From contig NZ_QFPF01000077.1 in NCBI RefSeq assembly GCF_003248605.1, forward strand, positions 1 to 16,193: a stretch of 16,193 nucleotides of DNA, given 5' to 3'. The notes under the pieces were generated by a model. It did not search any database, was not told where the DNA came from, and saw only the letters and a list, made by a program, of their open reading frames with translations. Below, piece by piece: positions 1-6,973 of this stretch. The stretch comes from Microbacterium sp. (GTDB lineage Bacteria > Actinomycetota > Actinomycetes > Actinomycetales > Microbacteriaceae). The position numbers were made by a program, and so were the translations under genes. Each line of letters begins with the position of its first letter. Positions within the stretch are counted from its first letter, which is position 1.

Positions 1-685
1 CTCGTACGAGCACTCGATCGAGCCCCGCTTCTCCGTGGCCCGCCTGTCGGAACTCGATCGCGGAGTGATCTTCGCGGTCGCCCACGTGCGCGGCGGCGGA
101 GAGATGGGTCGGCAGTGGTACGAAGACGGCAAGCTGACCCGCAAACGCAACACCTTCACCGACTTCGTCGACGCGGCACGGCATCTGGTGGAGGCGGGCT
201 ACACGAGCCCCGATCGTATGGTCGCCGAGGGCGGGAGCGCCGGCGGCCTGCTGATGGGCGCCATCGCGAATCTTGCACCCGAGCTGTTCGCGGGCGTGCT
301 GGCCGAGGTGCCCTTCGTCGACGCGCTGACGACGATCCTCGATCCGTCACTTCCGCTGACGGTCATCGAGTGGGACGAGTGGGGCAACCCACTGCATGAC
401 GCTGATGTGTACGCGTACATGAAGTCCTACACCCCCTACGAGAACGTGCGGGAGGGTGTCGCCTATCCGCGCATCCTCGCGGTCACCTCGCTCAACGACA
501 CCCGCGTGATGTACGTCGAACCCGCGAAGTGGGTTGCGCGTCTGCGCGAGGTGGGCGCCGACGCTCTGCTCAAGTGCGAGATGGTCGCCGGGCACGGCGG
601 CGTATCCGGGCGATACAACGCCTGGCGCGAGCGCGCATTCGAGCTCGCCTGGCTGCTCGATGTGGTCGGTGCCGCCGACGCCTGA
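1..685 (+). CDS. ptrB: Oligopeptidase B (S9A prolyl-oligopeptidase family), C-terminal part
   Basis: The 5' end lies outside the window; the frame is open from base 2 and ends at TGA 683-685. The visible part is most of the alpha/beta-hydrolase catalytic domain of a serine peptidase that cleaves short peptides after Arg or Lys in the cytosol. Seen: the family block HVRGGGEMGRQWYEDGK, the nucleophile elbow GGSAGG (catalytic Ser at 236-238), the Asp-bearing block TSLNDTRVMY, and the catalytic His in AGHGGVSGRY, so the triad is complete. The wording of these blocks fits oligopeptidase B better than prolyl endopeptidase. The GTG at 35 is internal, because conserved family sequence (SYEHSIEPRFS) is readable before it. 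The gene converges on the minus-strand nuclease gene, with a palindromic repeat between them. Confidence 0.93.
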   Translation, partial: SYEHSIEPRFSVARLSELDRGVIFAVAHVRGGGEMGRQWYEDGKLTRKRNTFTDFVDAARHLVEAGYTSPDRMVAEGGSAGGLLMGAIANLAPELFAGVLAEVPFVDALTTILDPSLPLTVIEWDEWGNPLHDADVYAYMKSYTPYENVREGVAYPRILAVTSLNDTRVMYVEPAKWVARLREVGADALLKCEMVAGHGGVSGRYNAWRERAFELAWLLDVVGAADA

Positions 686-712
686 GCGCAGCATCCCTCG
701 GTCGGCTTCGCG

Positions 713-763
713 TGTCCCGATTTCCGTCGCCTCGGGGTGCGGGCGGCGACAAGAAGTGGGACA
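713..763 (+). repeat. 51-bp palindromic repeat, copy A
   Basis: The left arm begins TGTCCCGATTTCCGTCGCC and the right arm ends GGCGACAAGAAGTGGGACA, giving an imperfect inverted repeat with outer TGTCCC/GGGACA and inner GTCGCC/GGCGAC pairs. It lies between the convergent ends of the oligopeptidase gene and the nuclease gene. It is 51 bp long, like copies B and C, and the asymmetry of its arms gives it a plus orientation. It could act as a transcript-end hairpin, but there is no T tract. Confidence 0.85.
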
Positions 764-785
764 GGCACGAGCGAGCGCGAGCTCG

Positions 786-1697
786 CTACTGCGGCGGACG
801 CCAGCCGGCACGAAGAAGCGCATCGCGCACACGGCGAACCGCTTCAGCACCCCCGCCGCGCATGTGATGCCGCATGATGCGCACGTGTTCCCAGCCCTCC
901 CGACGGATGCGGTCCCACCGGTCGACGTCGCGGGCGAACTGCCCACCGTCGAGCTCATGAACCCGGCCGTCGTACTCGGGACACACACGCCATCGGGGAA
1001 ATGCCAGATCCAGCTCGGCCACCGGCATCCCGTGCTCGTCGCGGAGGATCCAGTTGATCTCGGGCTCCGGAAGTCCGCCCCGCGCGAGGACGAGGCGAAG
1101 CGTGCTCTCACGCGGAGATCTGACCCCGACACGGGTCAAGACAAGAGCGGCGCGCAGGATCCCGCGCGGGTCACCCATCGTCTCGACCTCCGACCGCAGG
1201 TCTTCGATCGCCACCGGCGATGCGAAGAGCAGATGATCCGCAGCCGCGACGAGATCGTCGAGCCGCCAGGTCATGCCGGCCTGACGCCACGCGCGCACGG
1301 GCGACTCGATCGGTATGCCCAGGAGGTCATCGCTCCACGCAGGCTCTCGGTGCTGCAGACGATGACCGACGATCCCGGGGGTACGCGGCTCGCGGGCGGG
1401 ACGATAGGCCGAGACATGGATCGCCGTGCGATGGGGCCATGGAGGCGTCGGAACACCGTAAAGAGCCAACGCCGTCTCATGAGAGAAGAACTGCCCCGGT
1501 CGCAGCCTCGGCGAATACTCCCTGACTTGATCCCGCAACGTGTCCGCGGGCGGGAGTGATGCGCGCACGCGCACCCCGGGATACGGGCGGCGCAGATCCT
1601 GCCGCCGCAGGCGTTCGGGTCCGATTCCGAGGGCGGCAGCGTCACGAACGGAGAAGGGTCCGGCGAGATCGTCGGGCAAAGCATAGGGCTCGTGCAT
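786..1697 (-). CDS. Predicted DUF559/Vsr-like endonuclease-fold protein with AbiEi-like N-terminal helix-turn-helix
   Basis: 303 aa from ATG at 1697 to TAG at 786-788. Residues about 5-45 resemble the winged-helix segment of AbiEi-type antitoxins, in which a SVRDAAALGI-type helix precedes an LRR..LRR..PGVRV stretch. Residues about 195-300 look like a DUF559 domain, the PD-(D/E)XK fold shared with Vsr repair nucleases: Asp230 in ELDLAFP, Glu241 and Asp243 in PEYDGRVHE, then an Arg/Trp-rich helix and EGWEHVRI. This family is common and multicopy in Microbacteriaceae; its substrate is unknown to me. An in-frame TTG at 1817 would add 40 residues, but that extension is low-complexity and touches repeat copy B, so I prefer 1697. 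The Shine-Dalgarno there is weak (GGCGGG next to the ATG). Palindromic repeats flank the gene on both sides. Confidence 0.75.
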   Translation of the reverse strand: MHEPYALPDDLAGPFSVRDAAALGIGPERLRRQDLRRPYPGVRVRASLPPADTLRDQVREYSPRLRPGQFFSHETALALYGVPTPPWPHRTAIHVSAYRPAREPRTPGIVGHRLQHREPAWSDDLLGIPIESPVRAWRQAGMTWRLDDLVAAADHLLFASPVAIEDLRSEVETMGDPRGILRAALVLTRVGVRSPRESTLRLVLARGGLPEPEINWILRDEHGMPVAELDLAFPRWRVCPEYDGRVHELDGGQFARDVDRWDRIRREGWEHVRIMRHHMRGGGAEAVRRVRDALLRAGWRPPQ

Positions 1698-1817
1698 CCC
1701 GCCAGCATCCGCGTCTGGCGCATCGCTCGCCGTGGCCGAGCGACGAACGGTGGATGCTGTCGCCCGCGCCCCTGCTGAGGAGTAGGCGTCGAGCGAGCAC
1801 AGCGCACTCTCCGGCAA

Positions 1818-1868
1818 TGTCCCAGAACTCGTCGCCTCCGGCGCACCTCAGCGACGGAAATCGGGACA
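1818..1868 (-). repeat. 51-bp palindromic repeat, copy B
   Basis: Read on the minus strand it begins TGTCCCGATTTCCGTCGC, identical over those 18 bases to the left arm of copy A, and ends GGCGACGAGTTCTGGGACA. It is therefore inverted relative to copy A. It lies upstream of the nuclease gene, only 34 bp from copy C. Confidence 0.85.
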
Positions 1869-1902
1869 CCCGGAGGAGAGAGGATCGTCGGCTCACCGGG
1901 GA

Positions 1903-1953
1903 TGTCCCGATTTCTGTCGCTCGCGCGCAGGCGAGACGACAGAAATCGGGACA
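1903..1953. repeat. 51-bp palindromic repeat, copy C (near-perfect hairpin)
   Basis: The outer stem is a perfect 17-bp inverted repeat: TGTCCCGATTTCTGTCG at 1903-1919 and its complement at 1937-1953. After one unpaired A the pairing continues through CTCGC/GCGAG (1920-1924 and 1931-1935) to a 6-base loop. It starts 19 bp beyond the pfkA stop codon, so it may end or protect the pfkA transcript. Copies A and B share its length and end sequences. Confidence 0.88.
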
Positions 1954-1972
1954 CGGATGAGCGGGGCCGGGG

Positions 1973-3001
1973 CTATCCGAAGAGGGCGGCGGCCTCGTCG
2001 TAGCGGTAGCGGGGCACGGTGTTGAGCTCACCCAGCGCGTCGGCGAAGGGCACCCGCACGATGTCGGTACCGCGAAGCGCGACCATCTGGCCCCAGGCTC
2101 CCTCGACGACGGCGTCCGCGGCGTGCAGACCGAGGCGCGTCGCGAGCACGCGGTCGAAGCCGGACGGAGCGCCACCGCGCTGGATGTGACCGAGCACCGT
2201 CGCGCGGGTCTCGATGCCGGTGATCCGCTCGATCTCGGGCGCGAGGACCTCGCTGATCCCGCCGAGGCGGGGACGGTTGAACGCGTCCAACCCCTTGTCG
2301 GAGTATGCCTCGTCCATGCCGGTGAGGGTGAAGCCCTCGGACACGACGACCAGCGGCGCCCGCCCGCGATCGTGGGCACGCGACACCAGAGCGGTGATGT
2401 CGTCGATCGACATCGGCACCTCGGGGATGAGGATCGCGTGCGCCCCCGCCGCGATGCCCGCGTGCAGGGCGATCCAGCCGACGTGGCGCCCCATGACCTC
2501 GGCGACCATGCAGCGCTGGTGCGAGTCGCCCGTGGTGCGAAGTCGATCCATCGCGTCGGTCGCGATGTTGACGGCCGTGTCGAAGCCGAAGGAGTAGTCG
2601 GTGGCTCGCAGATCGTTGTCGATCGTCTTGGGCACGCCGATGACGTTGATGCCGTCGCCCGCCAGCCGGTTGGCGGCGGCCAGGGTGCCCTCTCCCCCGA
2701 TGGCGATGATGCCGTCGAGGCGGTGCCCGTACATCGTCTTGGCGATGTTCTCCGCCCCACCGCGCGGGCCCTCATAAGGGTTGGTGCGGCTCGTGCCGAG
2801 GATGGTGCCGCCCACCTTGGACAGGCCCTTGACCTCATGGCGGGTCAACGGGAAGAAGTCTCCGTCGACGACCCCGCGCCATCCGTCGCGGATCCCCACG
2901 AACTCGAGATCGTAGGCCGTCGTCCCCTTGAGCACGACGCCGCGGATGACCGCGTTCAGACCGGGGCAGTCGCCGCCGCTCGTGAGGATGCCGATCTTCA
3001 T
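1973..3001 (-). CDS. pfkA: 6-phosphofructokinase (ATP-type by signature)
   Basis: 342 aa from ATG at 3001. It phosphorylates fructose 6-phosphate to the 1,6-bisphosphate, the committing step of glycolysis, in the cytosol. Seen: the N-terminal nucleotide loop TSGGDCPGLNAVIRG (7-21), GGEGT (102-106), the catalytic block PKTIDND (124-130, with Asp128 and Asp130), VMGRHVGW, and the late block GHIQRGGAPSGFDR. Gly105 occupies the E. coli position 104 that favours ATP, while Lys125 occupies position 124, where Lys is usual in PPi enzymes; this Gly/Lys pair is known from actinobacterial ATP-PFKs. The start is supported by AAGGA 7 bases upstream. A longer GTG start at 3058 would overlap the likely -10 box and add 19 unconserved residues. 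Copy C of the palindromic repeat follows the stop codon. Confidence 0.96.
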   Translation of the reverse strand: MKIGILTSGGDCPGLNAVIRGVVLKGTTAYDLEFVGIRDGWRGVVDGDFFPLTRHEVKGLSKVGGTILGTSRTNPYEGPRGGAENIAKTMYGHRLDGIIAIGGEGTLAAANRLAGDGINVIGVPKTIDNDLRATDYSFGFDTAVNIATDAMDRLRTTGDSHQRCMVAEVMGRHVGWIALHAGIAAGAHAILIPEVPMSIDDITALVSRAHDRGRAPLVVVSEGFTLTGMDEAYSDKGLDAFNRPRLGGISEVLAPEIERITGIETRATVLGHIQRGGAPSGFDRVLATRLGLHAADAVVEGAWGQMVALRGTDIVRVPFADALGELNTVPRYRYDEAAALFG

Positions 3002-3054
3002 GGTGTGGTCCTTGCTGTCGGGGGGGGTGCGAATCGGCGACGCTGCCGCATCCG

Positions 3055-3060
3055 ACACTA
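3055..3060 (-). promoter_or_regulatory. Candidate -10 box of pfkA
   Basis: TAGTGT on the minus strand fits TAnnnT. Transcription would start near 3048, leaving a leader of about 47 bases that contains the AAGGA ribosome-binding site. No convincing -35 is seen. Confidence 0.4.
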
Positions 3061-3101
3061 TCGCCGGACGCGGGCGCCTGCCACACGGCGCGGCGCCGCC
3101 G

Positions 3102-5267
3102 CTAGTAGCCCGAGAGCGCCGACCGCGTGAGGTGCATGAGCGCGCTCAGCTGCACCGAATCGCTCGAGCCGGGCTCGACCGCGACGCCATCGAGCGCCCG
3201 CAGTGCGAGCGACTGCTTCGAGTCGATCAGCTCGGCGATCTTGGTGTCGATGGTGTGCGCCGCGATGATCCGCCACGCCGTAACGGGCTCGTCCTGGCCG
3301 ATGCGGTGCACGCGGTCGATCGCCTGCGTCTGCTCGGCCGCCGTCCACGAGAGCTCCGCGAGCACGACGTTCGACGCGGCCTGCAGGTTGAGGCCAACGC
3401 CCGCCGCCGTGAGCGAGCAGACCGCGATGCCCACCTCGGGGTCGCCGTTGAAGGCGTCGATCGCGTCCTGGCGCGCCGGTGTCGTCTGATCGCCGCGGAT
3501 CGACACCGTGCGCACGCCCACCGACGCGAAGTGCGCCTCGGCCTGGTCCATGACGTCGATGTGCTTGGCGAAGAAGACCACCTTGCCCACCGAACGCTGC
3601 AGCTGCGCCGCATAATCCGCGGCGAGGTGCGCCTTGGCCTGACCGATGCGGCGCACCATCGTGAAGACGTTCTCGCTGCCGCTGGAGGCCGCCTTGGACT
3701 CGTCGAGCTCGTTCTGCGCGACCAGGCGCACGATGTCCTCGTCGATCTCATCCCCGAGGCCTTCGCCGCGTCCGCGCGAGCCCCGCGCGTCGATGATGCG
3801 CCGGTATCGTGCCGCGAGGCGCTCCGCGAGCTCGCGCTCGGCCGCCCGGATCGAGCGACCGAAGTCGTCGTCGAGCTCGACGGGCAGGTCGGCGATCAGC
3901 TTGTCGGGCAGGTCAGCCGCGACATCCTTCTTCTTGCGCCGCACGATGCCCATCGAGATGACCGCGTCACGCGCCTCGGGATAGAAGGCCTTGTCGGCGG
4001 GGGTGAGTCCCGTGGCATCGAGCTTCTCCATCAGCTCGGGACCGGGCTTCTCGCCGTTGGTCCAGCCGAGGAAGCGCCAGATCGCGTCGAAGTCCTCGAC
4101 ATCGTTGATCAGCGGCGTACCGGTGAGAGCGAGCAGCAGCGGGTCGGCGCCGGGGGATGCCTGGCGCATGCGACCGGCCAGCGCGAGGACGTTCTGCGAC
4201 CGCTGCGAGGTGAGGTTCTTGATGAAGTGGGCCTCGTCGACCACCATGCCCTTGAGGCCGAGGGAGCTGAGCCAGGACAGGTGCCGGTCGAGGATCTCGT
4301 AGTTGACGATGAAAACGTCGGCGAAGGCGTCGATCGTGTCACCGTCGCCCTGGATGACGGTTGCCCGGCGCTGCGGCGTCCACCGCTCGACCTCGCGCGC
4401 CCAGTTCATCTTCACGACGTTGGGCACCACGGCAAGCAGCGGATACGCGTCCGCGACCGAGGCGGCCAGCAGCGACTGGGCGGTCTTTCCGAGACCCGGC
4501 TCGTCGGCCAGGAGGAACGTGCGGTGGCCCTCGCGCACCGCCTCGAGGAATCGCGACTGGTGCGCCATCACCTCGCGTCCCTTGGGCGAGAGTCGATCGA
4601 ACTCGGGCACGGGGGGAAGCTCCATCGATGCTGCAGCACCGCCCGCACCGATCTCGAACGCCTTGTAGAGCGGACCCATCAGCTCCCAGCCGTCGAGACG
4701 GCGGCGCGGGGTGGTGGTGGGCGCCAGCTTGGTCAGGTCGGGGGCCAGGAACGGGTTGGCCATCTGCCGCGCCTCGATCGCGGGCGGGGTGACCTGCCGC
4801 TCTGCGAGGGCCGCGGGAACCACGGGCGTCGCGGGCGGTGCGACATCGGTGATGATCAGCTCGTCGGCCGGAAGCTCGGCGCCGGATTCGAGCAGCCAGT
4901 CACGTCGCATGCGTCGTGCGACCGGCGACGCCGCCTGGTCGGCTTCGAGCAGCTGGATGAGCGACGTGTCGCGCGCGGCGGTCTTCGCCAGGATGGTGGC
5001 CACTCCGTCCAGGCGCTTGAGCAGCTCGGCGCGCACGGCGTCGGCGACCGACTGATCGGCCTTGACGCGCGCCCGCTCCTCACGCACGAGAAAGGCGATG
5101 ACCTGGAACTTGATTCTGTTCGTGGGCCCCAGCTTTCCGCGCTGCGCCTTGGCCTCGACCTCGCGCACCTTGCGGGCGAGGATCGGGATCAGCGGGGCGT
5201 CGTCGTCGCGACGAGCGGACGACGTCTTGCGACGTCGCTGCAACTGTGGTTGCGCCGTGGTCGGCAT
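3102..5267 (-). CDS. SNF2/RAD54-family DNA-dependent ATPase, SMARCAL1-like
   Basis: 721 aa. A superfamily 2 helicase-like translocase, probably acting in DNA repair or replication-fork remodelling; the exact role is not known to me. Seen: about 230 residues of basic and Ala-rich N-terminal region, then Walker A DEPGLGKT (255-262), Walker B DEAH (344-347), motif III TGT (382-384), motif V TAAGVGLNL (620-628) and motif VI QAIDRVHRIGQ (648-658). Compact spacing and sequence around DEAHFIKN and HRIGQ resemble the SMARCAL1/HARP branch more than RapA. Walker A has Pro where DEMGLGKT is usual. The start ATG at 5267 has AGGAGG close upstream, with only about 3 bases of spacing. The stop is about 100 bp upstream of the pfkA start, and pfkA has its own candidate -10. 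A very long plus-strand open frame over this gene is an antisense shadow. Confidence 0.92.
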   Translation of the reverse strand: MPTTAQPQLQRRRKTSSARRDDDAPLIPILARKVREVEAKAQRGKLGPTNRIKFQVIAFLVREERARVKADQSVADAVRAELLKRLDGVATILAKTAARDTSLIQLLEADQAASPVARRMRRDWLLESGAELPADELIITDVAPPATPVVPAALAERQVTPPAIEARQMANPFLAPDLTKLAPTTTPRRRLDGWELMGPLYKAFEIGAGGAAASMELPPVPEFDRLSPKGREVMAHQSRFLEAVREGHRTFLLADEPGLGKTAQSLLAASVADAYPLLAVVPNVVKMNWAREVERWTPQRRATVIQGDGDTIDAFADVFIVNYEILDRHLSWLSSLGLKGMVVDEAHFIKNLTSQRSQNVLALAGRMRQASPGADPLLLALTGTPLINDVEDFDAIWRFLGWTNGEKPGPELMEKLDATGLTPADKAFYPEARDAVISMGIVRRKKKDVAADLPDKLIADLPVELDDDFGRSIRAAERELAERLAARYRRIIDARGSRGRGEGLGDEIDEDIVRLVAQNELDESKAASSGSENVFTMVRRIGQAKAHLAADYAAQLQRSVGKVVFFAKHIDVMDQAEAHFASVGVRTVSIRGDQTTPARQDAIDAFNGDPEVGIAVCSLTAAGVGLNLQAASNVVLAELSWTAAEQTQAIDRVHRIGQDEPVTAWRIIAAHTIDTKIAELIDSKQSLALRALDGVAVEPGSSDSVQLSALMHLTRSALSGY

Positions 5268-5440
5268 GCTCCTCCTGAGCGTGTGCGCCGGCGATATCCG
5301 GCGTGGTCTCCGGCGCGGGGGCCGGCGAGCGGTTCGATGTCCGTGGGCGACCTGGGGCCGTGACAGAAACGGACGGGGTCGACGCGTACGACACTCGAGG
5401 TGCGTTGCCCAATACGGCGGCGGCGTCTGTCCCCTCCGAC

Positions 5441-5459
5441 ATTCTAGGGCATCATGCCC
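5441..5459 (-). promoter_or_regulatory. Candidate promoter of the SNF2 gene with a 13-bp palindrome in its spacer
   Basis: On the minus strand TAGAAT (5446-5441) fits a -10 box, and it is directly preceded by the perfect palindromic arms GGGCA-TGA-TGCCC (5459-5447). A site in that place could be an operator. It would give a leader of roughly 165 bases. No clear -35 is present. The 5268-5504 gap contains no other feature I can support. Confidence 0.28.
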
Positions 5460-5504
5460 GCGCAGGCACGAAGCAGCGCCCGCGCGTCAGTGCCGGCGCA
5501 GTGA

Positions 5505-6131
5505 TCAGCCCCACAGCATCCCGACGATGTCGTCGGTGTACCCCTCGGGGTCGTAGTTGATCCAGTGCGTCGAGATCCAGCCGTTGCCGCGCAGGTAGTG
5601 CGTCTCGCCGAAGTCGGCGACGTCATTCGTGCCCGACATGGTGCACAGCGTGCCCTGCCCAGCCTCTTCGCAGACGAGGCCCTTGGCCGGCAGAGTTTCG
5701 CGCAGCAGAGTCGCCTGGGCCGTGTCGACGATGGTGACGTTCGTGGCCAGCCCCACCTCGGATGGGACCCCCCACGAGCAGCGGATGCTGGGCGCCCCGG
5801 ATTCGATGACCTCCAGCGCCTCGACGATCTGGCTCGAATACATCGTCACGCCCGGATCGTTCAGCGGCGGGTTCTGCTCGGTGAGCGTCGCGAGCATGTC
5901 GGCGGAGTAGATGTCTTCGCACCGGGCGGGAAGCGCGATGTCATCGCCTGCGCCGGCATCCGCCGACGCACTGGCCGACGGCGTCGCGCCGGGAGTGGAC
6001 TGCGCGGGCGACGGGTCGCCGGTCGAGCTCGGAGTCGGTCCGGGCTCGGGCACGCAGCCGGCCAGGGCCAGGGCGGCGGACGCGAGGACCGCCGTGAGGG
6101 CACGGCGGCTGCGGGGCGTATCGGTGCGCAT
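5505..6131 (-). CDS. Secreted lipoprotein of unknown function
   Basis: 208 aa. The N-terminus is basic (RSRRA), followed by a hydrophobic stretch and the lipobox LAGC with Cys26 as the lipidation site, so export and anchoring to the outer face of the membrane are likely. Residues 27-65 are a Pro/Ser/Thr/Ala-rich spacer. The folded part carries four further cysteines, in RCEDIY, RCSWG, VCEEA and LCTMS, enough for two disulfides. It resembles DUF3558-like actinobacterial lipoproteins in size and layout, but I do not recognise the family. The start is supported by GGAGG 4 bases upstream. The gene diverges from deoC across 83 bp and is about 240 bp upstream of the SNF2 gene. Confidence 0.85.
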   Translation of the reverse strand: MRTDTPRSRRALTAVLASAALALAGCVPEPGPTPSSTGDPSPAQSTPGATPSASASADAGAGDDIALPARCEDIYSADMLATLTEQNPPLNDPGVTMYSSQIVEALEVIESGAPSIRCSWGVPSEVGLATNVTIVDTAQATLLRETLPAKGLVCEEAGQGTLCTMSGTNDVADFGETHYLRGNGWISTHWINYDPEGYTDDIVGMLWG

Positions 6132-6158
6132 GTCTCCTCCAGAGGACGGGGCACCACG

Positions 6159-6164
6159 ACCCTA
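6159..6164 (-). promoter_or_regulatory. Candidate -10 box of the lipoprotein gene
   Basis: TAGGGT on the minus strand, 27 bases before the ATG. This leaves a leader of about 20 bases that holds the GGAGG site. No clear -35 is seen. Confidence 0.35.
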
Positions 6165-6202
6165 TCCGCGACGGCACCCGCGCATCCGCCGACCCGCCCG
6201 CG

Positions 6203-6208
6203 TAGGCT
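6203..6208 (+). promoter_or_regulatory. -10 box of deoC, probably leaderless
   Basis: TAGGCT ends 6 bases before the ATG at 6215 (TAGGCT-GGAGGG-ATG). The expected transcription start coincides with the A of the start codon, so the mRNA is probably leaderless. GGAGG is present but too close to the ATG to work normally as a Shine-Dalgarno. The same arrangement precedes the kinase gene at 10424. Confidence 0.6.
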
Positions 6209-6214
6209 GGAGGG

Positions 6215-6934
6215 ATGCCGATCGACATCACCGAATCCGCGCTGGCTGCCACGATCGACCACGCGATCCTCAAGCCCCAGCTCACCCGCGCGGAGGTGGA
6301 CGCCGAACTCGCCATCGCCGCCGAGTGGGGTGTGTTCAGCGTCTGCGTGCGCCCCTCCGACATCGCGCACGCCGTCCGGCGGCTCGAGGGCACGGGTGTG
6401 GCCGTGGGCACCGTCATCGGCTTTCCGCACGGCACTACCTCGAGCGCCGCGAAGGTGGCCGAACTGCGCCGGGCTCACGAAGACGGCGCGTCCGAGTTCG
6501 ACATGGTGGTCAACATCGGGGCGCTGCGCTCCGGGTTCGACGACGTCGTGCGCGATGACATCGCGGCCGTCGTCGCGTCGGCAGCGGGCCGGATCACGAA
6601 GGTGATCCTCGAGACGTCGTATCTCGACGACGCGCAAATCGCCCTCGGCAGCAGGCTCACGGAGGCGGCGGGCGCGTCCTTCGTCAAGACGTCGACGGGC
6701 TTCGCCGGCGGCGGCGCGACGGTGCCGCACGTGCGGCTGATGCGCGCGAGCGTCGGACCCGCCGTCCAGGTGAAGGCGTCGGGCGGCGTGCGCGGCCTCG
6801 ACACGGCGCTCGAGATGATCGAGGCCGGGGCGACGCGCCTCGGCACGAGCGCGAGCGCGACGATCCTGGGCGAACTGCGCGCCCGCCTTGCGGGTGCACA
6901 GGCGTCGGCGGCGACCGACGACTCGTCCTACTGA
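6215..6934 (+). CDS. deoC: Deoxyribose-phosphate aldolase
   Basis: 239 aa, normal length for the family. It cleaves 2-deoxyribose 5-phosphate to glyceraldehyde 3-phosphate and acetaldehyde, feeding carbon from deoxynucleosides into glycolysis. Seen: DHAILKP near the start, Asp96 in EFDMVVNIG, the Schiff-base lysine Lys158 in SFVKTSTGF, and the second active-site lysine Lys187 in VKASGGVR. The ATG follows TAGGCT by 6 bases. It is divergent from the lipoprotein gene and convergent with ribF across 39 bp. No other deo genes (deoA, deoD, nupC) are in the window. Confidence 0.96.
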   Translation: MPIDITESALAATIDHAILKPQLTRAEVDAELAIAAEWGVFSVCVRPSDIAHAVRRLEGTGVAVGTVIGFPHGTTSSAAKVAELRRAHEDGASEFDMVVNIGALRSGFDDVVRDDIAAVVASAAGRITKVILETSYLDDAQIALGSRLTEAAGASFVKTSTGFAGGGATVPHVRLMRASVGPAVQVKASGGVRGLDTALEMIEAGATRLGTSASATILGELRARLAGAQASAATDDSSY

Positions 6935-6943
6935 CCACGGTGG

Positions 6944-6969
6944 CCCGCTCCGGCGCTGAGCCGGGTGGG
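6944..6969. terminator. Possible bidirectional hairpin between deoC and ribF
   Basis: CCGGC (6950-6954) pairs with GCCGG (6960-6964) around loop GCTGA, with an outer CCC/GGG extension, in the 39-bp gap between convergent stop codons. No U tract follows on either strand, so this is a weak call based mainly on position. Confidence 0.3.
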
Positions 6970-6973
6970 TGCG

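Noticed and set aside
1698..1817. 40-codon N-terminal extension of the DUF559-type protein from a TTG
   Set aside because: Ala/Ser/Asp-rich, no conserved sequence, and it begins directly against repeat copy B.
713..1953. Palindromic repeats as a CRISPR array
   Set aside because: Only three copies with irregular spacing (about 1.05 kb and 34 bp), opposite orientations and long palindromic arms; no cas genes.
2928..5363. 811-codon open frame on the plus strand, opposite pfkA and the SNF2 gene
   Set aside because: Its product is Arg/Asp/His/Gly-rich without domains, while the opposite strand encodes complete conserved proteins. Long antisense open frames are normal in DNA with such high GC at third codon positions.
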